Position numbers and translations under genes: made by a program. A stretch of 64,000 nucleotides of DNA from Paraburkholderia acidipaludis NBRC 101816 (GTDB lineage: Bacteria; Pseudomonadota; Gammaproteobacteria; Burkholderiales; Burkholderiaceae), in the NCBI RefSeq assembly GCF_000684975.1, contig NZ_BAXZ01000003.1, forward strand, positions 248,001 to 312,000, written 5' to 3'. Each line of letters begins with the position of its first letter. Positions within the stretch are counted from its first letter, which is position 1. Below, piece after piece: positions 9,788-17,650 of the stretch. Under the pieces are notes generated by a model. That model ran no database searches. It saw only the letters and a program-made list of their open reading frames with translations, and was not told where the DNA came from.

Positions 9788-10236
9788 CGGCCTTGTGTGT
9801 GCCGGCCCTATTTAAAGCCCGGCACGGCGATCATTCAAACAAAAAGGGCGCCATCATTGCGGCCAAACGCTGCAAATCCTTGCTGCACAAGCCTTTTTCG
9901 CGCAGGATCACCCAGTTTCGTCTTGTAATTTTGGCCCCGATCGGGTAGGGTATTCCGTTTGTCCAGCCCGCTCTTTCGCGTTCATGGGCATCGTCAAAAG
10001 CGGTGCCGGGAGCGCGCCGTGCCAAAAGCACAAATGGCCCATCTAGCGGCATGCGGGCAAGTGAAGCGTAGTCCATGCGGCGCCTGTTGCGTACCCGGCG
10101 CGCGCTGCGTTTCGCCATCGGACAAATTCCGCGCGTGCTGCACGCGCTGCAGAGACGCCGTCGCCGTGGCCGCGAGCCTTCCGGCGGCGCCGTCATCAGT
10201 GCGCCAGCGCGGTAACATCTCCAGTTCAGAACGACA
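9788..10236. other. 449-bp intergenic region between tilS and lysC
   Basis: No convincing gene is seen. It begins with a hairpin (arms GTGCCGG 9799-9805 and CCGGCAC 9819-9825) without a T-tract, a possible weak tilS terminator. A candidate lysC promoter is TTGTAA (9923-9928), 17 bp, TAGGGT (9946-9951), a poor match that would give a leader of about 280 nt. No lysine riboswitch fold is recognised by eye. Confidence 0.35.
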
Positions 10237-11487
10237 ATGGCACTCATCGTACACAAATACGGCGGCACCTCGATGGGCTCGGTCGAGCGCATCAAGAACG
10301 TTGCCAGGCGCGTTGCCAAATGGCACAAGGCCGGCCACAAGATGGTCGTCGTGCCTTCGGCAATGTCCGGCGAAACCAACCGGCTGCTCGGCCTCGCGAA
10401 AGAGATTTCGGCCCAGCCGAGCCCGCGCGAACTCGACATGATTGCGTCGACCGGCGAGCAGGTCAGCGTTGGCTTGCTGTCGATCGCGCTGCACGACGCC
10501 GGCGTCGACGCCATCAGCTATACCGGTTGGCAGGTTCCCGTGAAGACCGACAGCGCGTTCACGAAAGCGCGCATCAACGAAATCGACGGCGAGCGCGTGC
10601 TGGCCGACCTCGAGGCGGGCAAGGTGGTGGTGATCACCGGCTTCCAGGGCATCGACCCGGACGGCCACATCACGACGCTCGGCCGCGGCGGCTCGGATAC
10701 CTCGGCAGTCGCGGTGGCCGCGGCGCTCGAGGCCGACGAGTGTCTCATCTATACGGACGTCGACGGCGTCTACACGACCGACCCGCGCGTGGTGGACGAC
10801 GCGCGCCGGCTCGACCGCATCACCTTCGAAGAGATGCTGGAAATGGCCAGCCTTGGCTCGAAAGTGCTGCAGATCCGCTCGGTGGAATTCGCGGGCAAGT
10901 ATCAGGTGAAGACGCGCGTGCTCTCCAGCCTGACCGACCCGATGATGGACCTCGCCGAAGAGATGAAGTCGGGCACCCTGATTACTTTTGAAGAAGACGA
11001 CACCATGGAAAAAGCAGTCATTTCGGGTATCGCGTTCCAGCGCGACGAGGCCCGCATCGCCGTGATGGGCGTGCCTGACAAGCCGGGCATCGCGTATCAG
11101 ATCCTCGGCCCGGTGGCGGACGCGAACATCGATGTCGACATGATCATCCAGAACCAGAGCGTGGCCGGCAAGACCGACTTCACGTTCACGGTGCCGCGCG
11201 GCGACTATCAGCGCGCCATGGACGTCCTCAACAATCAGGTGAAGGGTCACGTGAGCGCCGAGCAGGTGCTGGGCGACCCGAAGGTGTCGAAGGTTTCCGT
11301 GGTCGGCGTGGGCATGCGTTCGCACGTGGGCGTGGCGAGCAAGATGTTCCGCACGCTTTCGGAAGAGGGCATCAACATCCAGATGATTTCGACCTCCGAA
11401 ATCAAGATCTCGGTACTGATCGACGAGAAGTACATGGAACTGGCCGTGCGCGCGCTGCACAAGGCGTTCGACCTCGAACACGCGTAA
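10237..11487 (+). CDS. lysC: Aspartate kinase (lysine/threonine-type, with two ACT domains)
   Basis: Phosphorylates L-aspartate, the entry step to lysine, threonine, methionine and diaminopimelate. It is a 416-residue monofunctional enzyme: kinase domain with HKYGGTSMG at the N-terminus, STGEQVS, and GRGGSDTSAVAVA; then two ACT regulatory domains (about 265-416, VMGVPDKPGIAYQIL and VVGVGMRSHVGVASKMF), where feedback inhibition by Lys and Thr is expected. An in-frame ATG at 11005 (MEKAVISG) with GAAGAAGA upstream sits where the separate beta subunit begins in class II aspartokinases such as that of Corynebacterium. The dap genes lie about 39 kb away in this window. Confidence 0.95.
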   Translation: MALIVHKYGGTSMGSVERIKNVARRVAKWHKAGHKMVVVPSAMSGETNRLLGLAKEISAQPSPRELDMIASTGEQVSVGLLSIALHDAGVDAISYTGWQVPVKTDSAFTKARINEIDGERVLADLEAGKVVVITGFQGIDPDGHITTLGRGGSDTSAVAVAAALEADECLIYTDVDGVYTTDPRVVDDARRLDRITFEEMLEMASLGSKVLQIRSVEFAGKYQVKTRVLSSLTDPMMDLAEEMKSGTLITFEEDDTMEKAVISGIAFQRDEARIAVMGVPDKPGIAYQILGPVADANIDVDMIIQNQSVAGKTDFTFTVPRGDYQRAMDVLNNQVKGHVSAEQVLGDPKVSKVSVVGVGMRSHVGVASKMFRTLSEEGINIQMISTSEIKISVLIDEKYMELAVRALHKAFDLEHA

Positions 11488-11529
11488 AGCGTGACGCGTG
11501 CGTGACAGGTTTCACGGGTTTCGGGGCGC

Positions 11530-11553
11530 TGCACGCGACATTTGTCGCGTGCA
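11530..11553 (+). terminator. Hairpin downstream of lysC
   Basis: Perfect 10-bp arms TGCACGCGAC (11530-11539) and GTCGCGTGCA (11544-11553) with a 4-nt loop start about 40 bp after the lysC stop. A smaller hairpin (TGCAGA/TCTGCA, 11554-11569) follows. There is no T-run, so termination may be partial. Confidence 0.5.
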
Positions 11554-11587
11554 TGCAGAAAAATCTGCAAAAAGTGCGTCCCAAAAA

Positions 11588-11616
11588 TTGACCTGAGCGG
11601 ACGAACCCGCTATCAT
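11588..11616 (+). promoter_or_regulatory. Sigma70-type promoter of tRNA-Ser
   Basis: TTGACC (11588-11593), 17-bp spacer, TATCAT (11611-11616). The expected transcription start near 11623 is about 37 bp before the tRNA. Both boxes match consensus at five of six positions. Confidence 0.75.
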
Positions 11617-11659
11617 CTTTGCTTCGTCGCGCTGCCTCCCTGGCGCGAGCGAAAGTTCG

Positions 11660-11753
11660 GGAGACGTGGCCGAGAGGTCGAAGGCACTCCCCTGCTAAGG
11701 GAGCATCTGGGCCAAAACCTGGATCGAGGGTTCGAATCCCTCCGTCTCCGCCA
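11660..11753 (+). tRNA. serT: tRNA-Ser (anticodon GCU)
   Basis: A 94-nt tRNA with encoded CCA. The acceptor GGAGACG pairs with CGTCTCC, the discriminator is G, the anticodon loop is CTGCTAA with anticodon GCT between CTCCC and GGGAG, a long variable arm is present as expected for class II tRNA-Ser, and the T-loop is GTTCGAATC. It reads AGC/AGU. It is flanked by its own promoter and terminator. The gene symbol is by function only and uncertain. Confidence 0.95.
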
Positions 11754-12182
11754 GTGCATTTGCGTATATGGCGGCGAAACCCCGCAAGTTCTCGGACTTG
11801 CGGGGTTTTTGTTTTTCCGCGGCGGATTCTGTGCTTGTGTTCCGAGGGGAATGTCGCAACACGTTCAGGACTGCCTATCGATGAACAGCTTTTTCCCTGA
11901 TCGCGCAATGATTCTGCCTGTTTCGAGGTCGCGGTTCATCACGCTCCTTTCACGCAAACACTGCAACACTCGACACCCGAGCCGCGCTGTCGATGCTATG
12001 CTCCGGATCGCTGCAGTAGCCGGGCGCATGCCGGTCTGCTGCGACGATGCTCCGTGTAACGAGACGTAACCAGGGTGCGCTCGAAGCGGGTTTGTGCATC
12101 AGTTATTACAATCGTGAAATATCCTGTGCGCGAGCCTGCGCTATATTGCATGCAACAAAATCATTCGCAAAAAGGTGAGTCC
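11754..12182. other. 429-bp intergenic region after tRNA-Ser
   Basis: The first 65 bp hold the tRNA terminator. The rest has no recognisable gene. Near the right end are a TATATT hexamer (12142-12147) without a -35 partner and the palindrome TTGCATGCAA, about 30 bp before the downstream small gene. Confidence 0.4.
11777..11816 (+). terminator. Rho-independent terminator of tRNA-Ser
   Basis: A perfect 13-bp stem AAACCCCGCAAGT / ACTTGCGGGGTTT with a 6-nt loop, then TTTTTGTTTTT-type tract. Strong intrinsic terminator. Confidence 0.9.
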
Positions 12183-12503
12183 ATGAAGTTTGCTCGTGTT
12201 CTTGCAATGCTCGTCGGGGGCTTGGCCATTGGTGCGTCAAGCGCCGCCATGGCGGGCGTGAGCGTTGGCGTCAACATCGGCATTCCTGCCCCGGTTTATG
12301 TCGCACCGGAGCCTGTCTATGCACCGCCGCCTCCTCCGGTCGTGTATCAGCCCGCTCCGGTCTATGCCGCGCCGGCCATTTACATCGGCTGGCACGGCGA
12401 CCGCTACTGGGACGGTCGTCGTTACTGGAATCGTGGCGACTGGAACCGCTATCACGGTGGTGGCGGCCGTGGATGGGGTCACGGCGGCGGCCGCTGGCAC
12501 TAA
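12183..12503 (+). CDS. Small secreted Pro-Val / Gly-His-Trp-rich protein (PXPV-type)
   Basis: A 106-residue protein of unknown function. It has a clear Sec signal peptide (MKFARVLAMLVGGLAIGASS to about AMAG), a middle with VxxPxPVY-type repeats (APVYVAPEPVYAPPPP), and a C-terminal tail of aromatic, Arg, Gly and His residues (GWHGDRYWDGRRYWNRGDW, then GGGGRGWGHGGG). Such short surface or periplasmic proteins are common in Burkholderiaceae and often have several paralogues. The start at 12183 has AAGGTGAG upstream. An intrinsic terminator follows, so it is monocistronic. The His/Gly tail could bind metal or polymer, which is conjecture. Confidence 0.75.
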   Translation: MKFARVLAMLVGGLAIGASSAAMAGVSVGVNIGIPAPVYVAPEPVYAPPPPPVVYQPAPVYAAPAIYIGWHGDRYWDGRRYWNRGDWNRYHGGGGRGWGHGGGRWH

Positions 12504-12533
12504 GCTGGCGCTGTCCGAAGCCGCTGCAAAAGC

Positions 12534-12559
12534 AAAGCCGCCCCGAGGGGCGGCTTTTT
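12534..12559. terminator. Intrinsic terminator between the small secreted protein gene and fabI
   Basis: Stem AAAGCCGCCCC / GGGGCGGCTTT with a tight GA loop followed by TTTTT on the plus strand. On the minus strand TTTGCTTTT follows, so it may also serve fabI. Confidence 0.85.
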
Positions 12560-12614
12560 CATGCCTGCCGTTGCACGCGCAACGAGGCGCGCACAACGAC
12601 GAGAGAGGCGGCCG

Positions 12615-13406
12615 TTACTCGCCGATGCCGGCCATGCCGCCGACCACGGCGCTAAAGCCCGAATCCACATGCACGATCTCGGCGGTCACGCCGCCGGAGA
12701 GATCGGAGAGCAGGAACGCGGCCGTGTTGCCGACCTGCTCGATCGTCACGTTACGGTGCAGCGGCGCGTTCTGCTCGACGAAGTCGAGGATCTTGCCGAA
12801 GCTCTTGATGCCGCTTGCCGCGAGCGTCTTGATCGGGCCGGCCGAGATGCCGTTCACGCGCACGCCCTTGCCGCCGAGCGAGACCGCGAGGTAACGCACG
12901 CTCGCTTCGAGCGAGGCCTTCGCGAGGCCCATGGTGTTGTAGTTCGGAATCGCGCGTTCGGCGCCGAGATAGGTGAGGGTGAGCAGCGAGGCGTTGTCGG
13001 CCAGCATCGGCTGGGCTGCCTTGGCGAGCGCCGGGAAGCTGTAGGCCGAGATGTCGTGCGCGATGCGGAAATTCTCGCGCGTCATGCCTTCGAGGAAGTC
13101 GCCGGCGATGGCCTCGCGCGGCGCGAAACCGATCGAGTGGACGAGGCCGTCGAGCGTGCCCCAATGCTGCTTGAGATCCGCGAAGAGCGCTTCGATCTGT
13201 GCGTCGTCGGCGACGTCGCAGGGGAACACGAGATTGCTGCCGAACTCGGTGGCGAATTCGGTGATGCGTTCCTTGAACCGCTCGCCGACATACGTGAATG
13301 CCAGTTCCGCGCCTTCGCGTTTGCAGGCCTGCGCAATGCCATATGCGATCGAACGGTTGGACAGCAGCCCGGTCAGCAGGATGCGTTTGCCAGCGAGGAA
13401 GCCCAT
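12615..13406 (-). CDS. fabI: Enoyl-[acyl-carrier-protein] reductase (NADH) FabI
   Basis: Reduces trans-2-enoyl-ACP to acyl-ACP, the last step of each fatty acid elongation cycle, and is the target of triclosan-type inhibitors. The 263-residue atypical short-chain dehydrogenase has the N-terminal nucleotide-binding segment ending LLSNRSIAYGIA, LVHSIGFAPRE, and the Y-x6-K catalytic pair in YNTMGLAKASLE, followed by ISAGPIKTLAASGI. The length matches the family (about 262). It is transcribed away from yejA across a 108-bp gap and shares pathway with accA in this window. Confidence 0.95.
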   Translation of the reverse strand: MGFLAGKRILLTGLLSNRSIAYGIAQACKREGAELAFTYVGERFKERITEFATEFGSNLVFPCDVADDAQIEALFADLKQHWGTLDGLVHSIGFAPREAIAGDFLEGMTRENFRIAHDISAYSFPALAKAAQPMLADNASLLTLTYLGAERAIPNYNTMGLAKASLEASVRYLAVSLGGKGVRVNGISAGPIKTLAASGIKSFGKILDFVEQNAPLHRNVTIEQVGNTAAFLLSDLSGGVTAEIVHVDSGFSAVVGGMAGIGE

Positions 13407-13514
13407 GGATTCTCCTAATCAGATCAGTGCATCGCGCGCACCGCAAGGCGGTGCTGCGCGGTTTGGGTAGAATTCTCTCACACTTGACATGGCTCACCGG
13501 ACAAATCCCTTTCC

Positions 13515-15452
13515 ATGACGACAGGCACGCCTGGCAGGGCAGCGCGCGCGGGGCGCGGACACACGGTTGCGGCGCGACACCTTGCATGGGCACGTGCCTG
13601 GCTGCGCGCGGGCGCGAGATGCGGCGCGGCATGCGTGCTGACGTTTGCGGCGATGCCGTCCGTGTACGCCGCCTATGCGATCGCGCAATACGGGGAGCCG
13701 AAGTATCCCGCGAACTTCACGCATTTCGATTATGTGAATCCGGATGCGCCGAAGGGCGGCACGCTGGTGCTGGCCAACCCGAGCCGCCTGACGAGCTTCG
13801 ACAAGTTCAACCCGTTCACGATGCGCGGCAACCCGGCGCCCGGTATCGAGATGCTCTTCGAGAGCCTGACGACGGGCAGCATGGACGAGGTCTCGTCGGC
13901 GTACGGATTGCTCGCGGACGATATCCGCATCGCGCCCGATGGTCTTTCGGTGACGTTCCATCTGAATCCCCACGCGCGCTTTTCGAACGGCGACGCGGTG
14001 ACCGCCGCCGACGTCAAGTTTTCGCTCGACACGCTCAAGAGTCCGCAAGCCGCGCCGTCGACGCAGGCCTACTTCAGCGACATCACGCGCGCGGTGGTGG
14101 TCGATCCCGCGACGATCCGCTTCGAGTTCCGCAGCCACAGCCGGGAGCTGCCGTTCATCGCGGGCGGCATGCCGGTGTTCTCGCACAAGTGGGGATTGCG
14201 CCCGGACGGCAGCCGCATTCCGTTCGACCAGCTCGCGTTCGAACAGCCGATCGGCAGCGGGCCCTACGTAATCGAGCGTTATTCGAACGGCCGCACGATC
14301 ACCTATAAGCTCGACCCGAACTACTGGGGCAAGGACCTGCCGGTGCGCGTCGGCACGAACAACTTCGAACGCGTTACCTACAAGCTCTATTCCGATGACT
14401 TCGCTCGCCTCGAGGCGTTCAAGGCGGGTGAATACGACGCGCTCGTCGAAATGGTCGCGCGCAACTGGGTGCGGCGCGACGTGGGCAAGCGCTTCGACGA
14501 TGGCGAACTGATCAAGCGGGAGTTTGCGCAGCATAACGGCACGGGCATGCAGGGCTTCGTGCTGAACATCCGCAAGCCCATGTTCCGGGACGTGCGCGTG
14601 CGCCGGGCGCTCGACCTCGCGCTCGACTTCCAGTGGCTCAACCGGATGCTGTTCTACAGCCAGTACACGCGGCTCGACAGCTGGTTCGCGAATACGGAAT
14701 TTCAGGCGAAGGGTTTGCCGTCGCCGGGCGAACTCGCATTGCTCGATCCGTGGCGCGAGGAACTCGACCCGGCGGTGTTCGGCCCGCCGCCGGTGCAGCC
14801 GGACACGGATCCCCCTCATTCGCTGCGCGCCAACCTGCTCGAGGCACGCGCGCTACTGGCGCAAGCCGGCTGGACTTACCGCAACGGCGCGCTGCGCAAC
14901 GCGCAGGGCCAGCCCTTCGTTTTCGAAGTGCTCGACGACACCAGCGCCTCCGCGCAATGGCAGCCCATCATGGCGCTGTACACGCACGCCCTCGCGCGAC
15001 TCGGGATCCAGGTGAACTACCGGCCGGTCGACTTCGCGCTCTACCAGAAGCGCCTCGACGCGTTCGACTTCGACGTGACGACGATCCACTTTCCCGACGT
15101 GCAGGTGCCGGGCACGGAAGAAGTCGATCGCTTCGGCAGCAAGGCGGCCGACGAGCCCGGCTCGGGCAACCTGATCGGCGTGAAGTCGCCGGCCGTCGAC
15201 GCGATTCTGAAATCGCTGACGCAAGCGCAGACGCTACAGCAGTTGCTCGACGCCACGCACGCGCTCGACCGGGTGCTGATGCACGGCTACTATGTGGTGC
15301 CGCAGTGGTACGGCTCGACGCACCGCGTTGCGTACCGCAGCACGCTGACCTATCCGGCGAAGCTGCCGCTGTACTATGGCGCGATCGACTGGATCCTCTC
15401 GACGTGGTGGTTCAAGCCGCAGGCCGACTTGCAGCCCAACTCGCAACATTGA
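13515..15452 (+). CDS. yejA: Periplasmic peptide-binding protein of a YejABEF-type ABC importer
   Basis: Extracellular solute-binding protein family 5 (645 residues). The N-terminus is long and Arg-rich, then hydrophobic (AACVLTFAAMPSVYA), giving a signal peptide cleaved around residue 52-53. The mature start AYAIAQYGEPKYPANFTHFDYVNPDAPKGG-type segment and FNPFTMRG are characteristic of YejA. SBP5 proteins bind oligopeptides; YejA has been linked to antimicrobial-peptide tolerance and, in alphaproteobacteria, to muropeptide uptake. It is first in yejA-yejB-yejE-yejF, spaced 52 bp from yejB. The start at 13515 is an ATG; a shorter start cannot be excluded. Confidence 0.88.
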   Translation: MTTGTPGRAARAGRGHTVAARHLAWARAWLRAGARCGAACVLTFAAMPSVYAAYAIAQYGEPKYPANFTHFDYVNPDAPKGGTLVLANPSRLTSFDKFNPFTMRGNPAPGIEMLFESLTTGSMDEVSSAYGLLADDIRIAPDGLSVTFHLNPHARFSNGDAVTAADVKFSLDTLKSPQAAPSTQAYFSDITRAVVVDPATIRFEFRSHSRELPFIAGGMPVFSHKWGLRPDGSRIPFDQLAFEQPIGSGPYVIERYSNGRTITYKLDPNYWGKDLPVRVGTNNFERVTYKLYSDDFARLEAFKAGEYDALVEMVARNWVRRDVGKRFDDGELIKREFAQHNGTGMQGFVLNIRKPMFRDVRVRRALDLALDFQWLNRMLFYSQYTRLDSWFANTEFQAKGLPSPGELALLDPWREELDPAVFGPPPVQPDTDPPHSLRANLLEARALLAQAGWTYRNGALRNAQGQPFVFEVLDDTSASAQWQPIMALYTHALARLGIQVNYRPVDFALYQKRLDAFDFDVTTIHFPDVQVPGTEEVDRFGSKAADEPGSGNLIGVKSPAVDAILKSLTQAQTLQQLLDATHALDRVLMHGYYVVPQWYGSTHRVAYRSTLTYPAKLPLYYGAIDWILSTWWFKPQADLQPNSQH

Positions 15453-15504
15453 GGCGCGCCGGCGCGGTTTTGCCACGCAGTCCCAACTTACGGACTTCAA
15501 GACC

Positions 15505-16542
15505 ATGTGGAGCTACATCGTCAAACGCCTGCTGCTGATGATCCCGACGCTCTTCGGCGTGCTCACGCTGACCTTCGTCGTGATCCAGTTCGTGCCGGGC
15601 GGCCCCGTCGAACAGGCCGTGCGCGAACTGCGGCGCGGCGCGGAGCAGGGCATGCCCTTCGGCATGCGTGCGCATACGGGCGTGGACGCGCAACAGATCG
15701 CGCAACTGAAGGCGCTCTACGGCTTCGACAAGCCGCCGCTGCAGCGCTACTTTCTCATGCTGGACCGCTTCTCGCGCTTCGACCTCGGGCAGAGCTATTT
15801 TCATCACCAGAGCGTGTGGTCGCTGATCGTCTCGAAGCTGCCGGTGTCGATCAGCATCGGCCTCTGGACTTTCTTTCTCACCTATCTGATATCGGTGCCG
15901 TTGGGTATCGCCAAGGCGGTGCGCAACGGCTCGCGGTTCGATCTCATGACGAGCCTGATCGTCCTGATCGGCTATGCGATTCCGGGTTTCGTGCTGGGCG
16001 TGCTGCTGCTCGTGCTGTTCGGCGGCGGCACTTTCCTGCAGATTTTCCCGCTGCGCAATCTCACATCCGACGGCTGGGACACGTTCTCCTGGGGCCACAA
16101 GATCCTCGACTATCTGTGGCATATCACGCTGCCCGTTACGGCCTCCGTGGTGGGCAGTTTCGCCGTGACGACGATGCTCACGAAGAACGCCTTTCTCGAC
16201 GAGATCCGCAAGCAGTACGTACTGACCGCGCGCGCGAAGGGTCTTTCCGAGCGCACCGTGCTTTGGAAGCACGTATTTCGCAATGCGCTGCTGCCGCTCG
16301 TGGTGGGCTTTCCCGCAGCCTTTATCGGCGCTTTCTTCACGGGCAGCCTGCTGATCGAGACGCTCTTTTCGCTCGATGGTCTCGGGCTGCTCTCGTACGA
16401 GTCGGTCGTGCGGCGCGATTATCCGGTCGTGCTCGGTACGCTCTATCTCTTCACATTGATCGGACTGCTGACGAAGCTCGTCTCCGACCTGTGCTACGTG
16501 TGGGTCGATCCCCGCATCCAATTCGAACAACTGGAGCGCTGA
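15505..16542 (+). CDS. yejB: YejB-type peptide ABC transporter permease
   Basis: Inner-membrane permease of 345 residues with about six transmembrane helices. It starts MWSYIVKRLLLMIPTLFGVL, the first helix, and ends in the cytoplasmic coupling region with the EAA-type loop LTARAKGLSERTVLWKHVFRNALLPL. The periplasmic segment after helix 1 is short (PGGPVEQAVREL...). It pairs with YejE to form the channel energised by YejF. The ATG at 15505 was chosen because it begins the first membrane helix directly; the open frame upstream overlaps yejA. One base separates its stop from the yejE start codon. Confidence 0.92.
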   Translation: MWSYIVKRLLLMIPTLFGVLTLTFVVIQFVPGGPVEQAVRELRRGAEQGMPFGMRAHTGVDAQQIAQLKALYGFDKPPLQRYFLMLDRFSRFDLGQSYFHHQSVWSLIVSKLPVSISIGLWTFFLTYLISVPLGIAKAVRNGSRFDLMTSLIVLIGYAIPGFVLGVLLLVLFGGGTFLQIFPLRNLTSDGWDTFSWGHKILDYLWHITLPVTASVVGSFAVTTMLTKNAFLDEIRKQYVLTARAKGLSERTVLWKHVFRNALLPLVVGFPAAFIGAFFTGSLLIETLFSLDGLGLLSYESVVRRDYPVVLGTLYLFTLIGLLTKLVSDLCYVWVDPRIQFEQLER

Positions 16543-16543
16543 T

Positions 16544-17650
16544 TTGAACCGAGCCCGTGCCGGCGCCGAGCCCGAACTGCGCACCGAATCCGTTGCGGCC
16601 TTCAAATCGCCCACGCCGGCGCGGCGGGTATGGGCCCGCTTTCGACAGCAGCGGCTCGGCTACTGGAGCCTGATCGTGTTCGTCGTAGCATTTGCCGCGA
16701 GTCTTGCGGCGCCGCTCTGGTGCAACGACAAGCCGCTTGTCGTGCGCTACGACGGGCATGTGTATTTCCCGCTCTTCAAGGCGTACCCGGAGACGACCTT
16801 CGGCGGCGATTTCCCGACGCCGGCCGACTACCTCGATCCGTACATCCGCCATCGCTTCGACGCGCCCGGCAACTTCGCGATCTATCCGCCGAATCCGTAC
16901 TACTACGACACGCTCAACTACTTCTCGAAGGTGCCGAACCCGGCGCCGCCGTCGCGGCAGAACTGGCTCGGCACCGACCAGAGCGGCCGCGACCTGTTCG
17001 CGCGTCTGCTGTATGGCTTTCGCGTGTCGGTGGCATTCGCGCTCGTGCTGACTGCCATCGGCACGATATTCGGCGTGCTGGCGGGCGCGGTGCAGGGCTA
17101 CTTCGGCGGCAAGACCGACATCATCGGACAGCGGCTCATCGAGATCTGGAGCGCGATGCCGGAACTCTATCTGCTCATCATCTTCGCCTCGATCTTCGAA
17201 CCGGGTTTCATCCTGCTGATCGTGCTGCTCTCGCTGTTCGGCTGGATTGGCCTCGCCGACTATGTGCGCGCCGAGTTCCTGCGCAATCGCAATCAGGATT
17301 ACGTGCTGGCTGCACGCGCGATGGGGCTCTCGAACTGGCAGATCATCTGGCGTCATGTTCTGCCCAATAGCCTCACGGCCGTTATCACGTTCCTGCCGTT
17401 CCGCATGAGCGGGGCGATACTCTCGCTCACGAGTCTCGACTTCCTGGGGCTGGGCGTGCCGCCGCCCACGCCGAGCCTGGGCGAGCTGCTGTCGGAAGGC
17501 AAGGGCAATCTCGACGCGTGGTGGATTGCCATGTCGACCTTCGGCGTGCTCGTGGTGACACTGTTGCTGCTCACGTTCATGGGCGATGCGCTGCGCAATG
17601 CGCTCGATACGCGCATCTCCGACGCCATGAAGGCGGGAGGCAATCAATGA
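16544..17650 (+). CDS. yejE: YejE-type peptide ABC transporter permease
   Basis: Second permease, 368 residues. The start is TTG at 16544, immediately after the yejB stop and with GGAG about 8 nt upstream; no ATG occurs before the first membrane helix (YWSLIVFVVAFAASLAAPLW). A long periplasmic loop (about 60-145, including FPLFKAYPETTFGGDFPTP) is typical of YejE. The EAA-loop is LAARAMGLSNWQIIWRHVLPNSL near the C-terminal third. The gene overlaps yejF by 4 bp (ATGA), implying translational coupling. Confidence 0.92.
   Translation: MNRARAGAEPELRTESVAAFKSPTPARRVWARFRQQRLGYWSLIVFVVAFAASLAAPLWCNDKPLVVRYDGHVYFPLFKAYPETTFGGDFPTPADYLDPYIRHRFDAPGNFAIYPPNPYYYDTLNYFSKVPNPAPPSRQNWLGTDQSGRDLFARLLYGFRVSVAFALVLTAIGTIFGVLAGAVQGYFGGKTDIIGQRLIEIWSAMPELYLLIIFASIFEPGFILLIVLLSLFGWIGLADYVRAEFLRNRNQDYVLAARAMGLSNWQIIWRHVLPNSLTAVITFLPFRMSGAILSLTSLDFLGLGVPPPTPSLGELLSEGKGNLDAWWIAMSTFGVLVVTLLLLTFMGDALRNALDTRISDAMKAGGNQ

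Noticed and set aside
11402..11908. Open frame antisense to tRNA-Ser, containing a GGIRTLDPGFG-type string
   Set aside because: The string is the reverse translation of tRNA-Ser, a classic spurious protein call.
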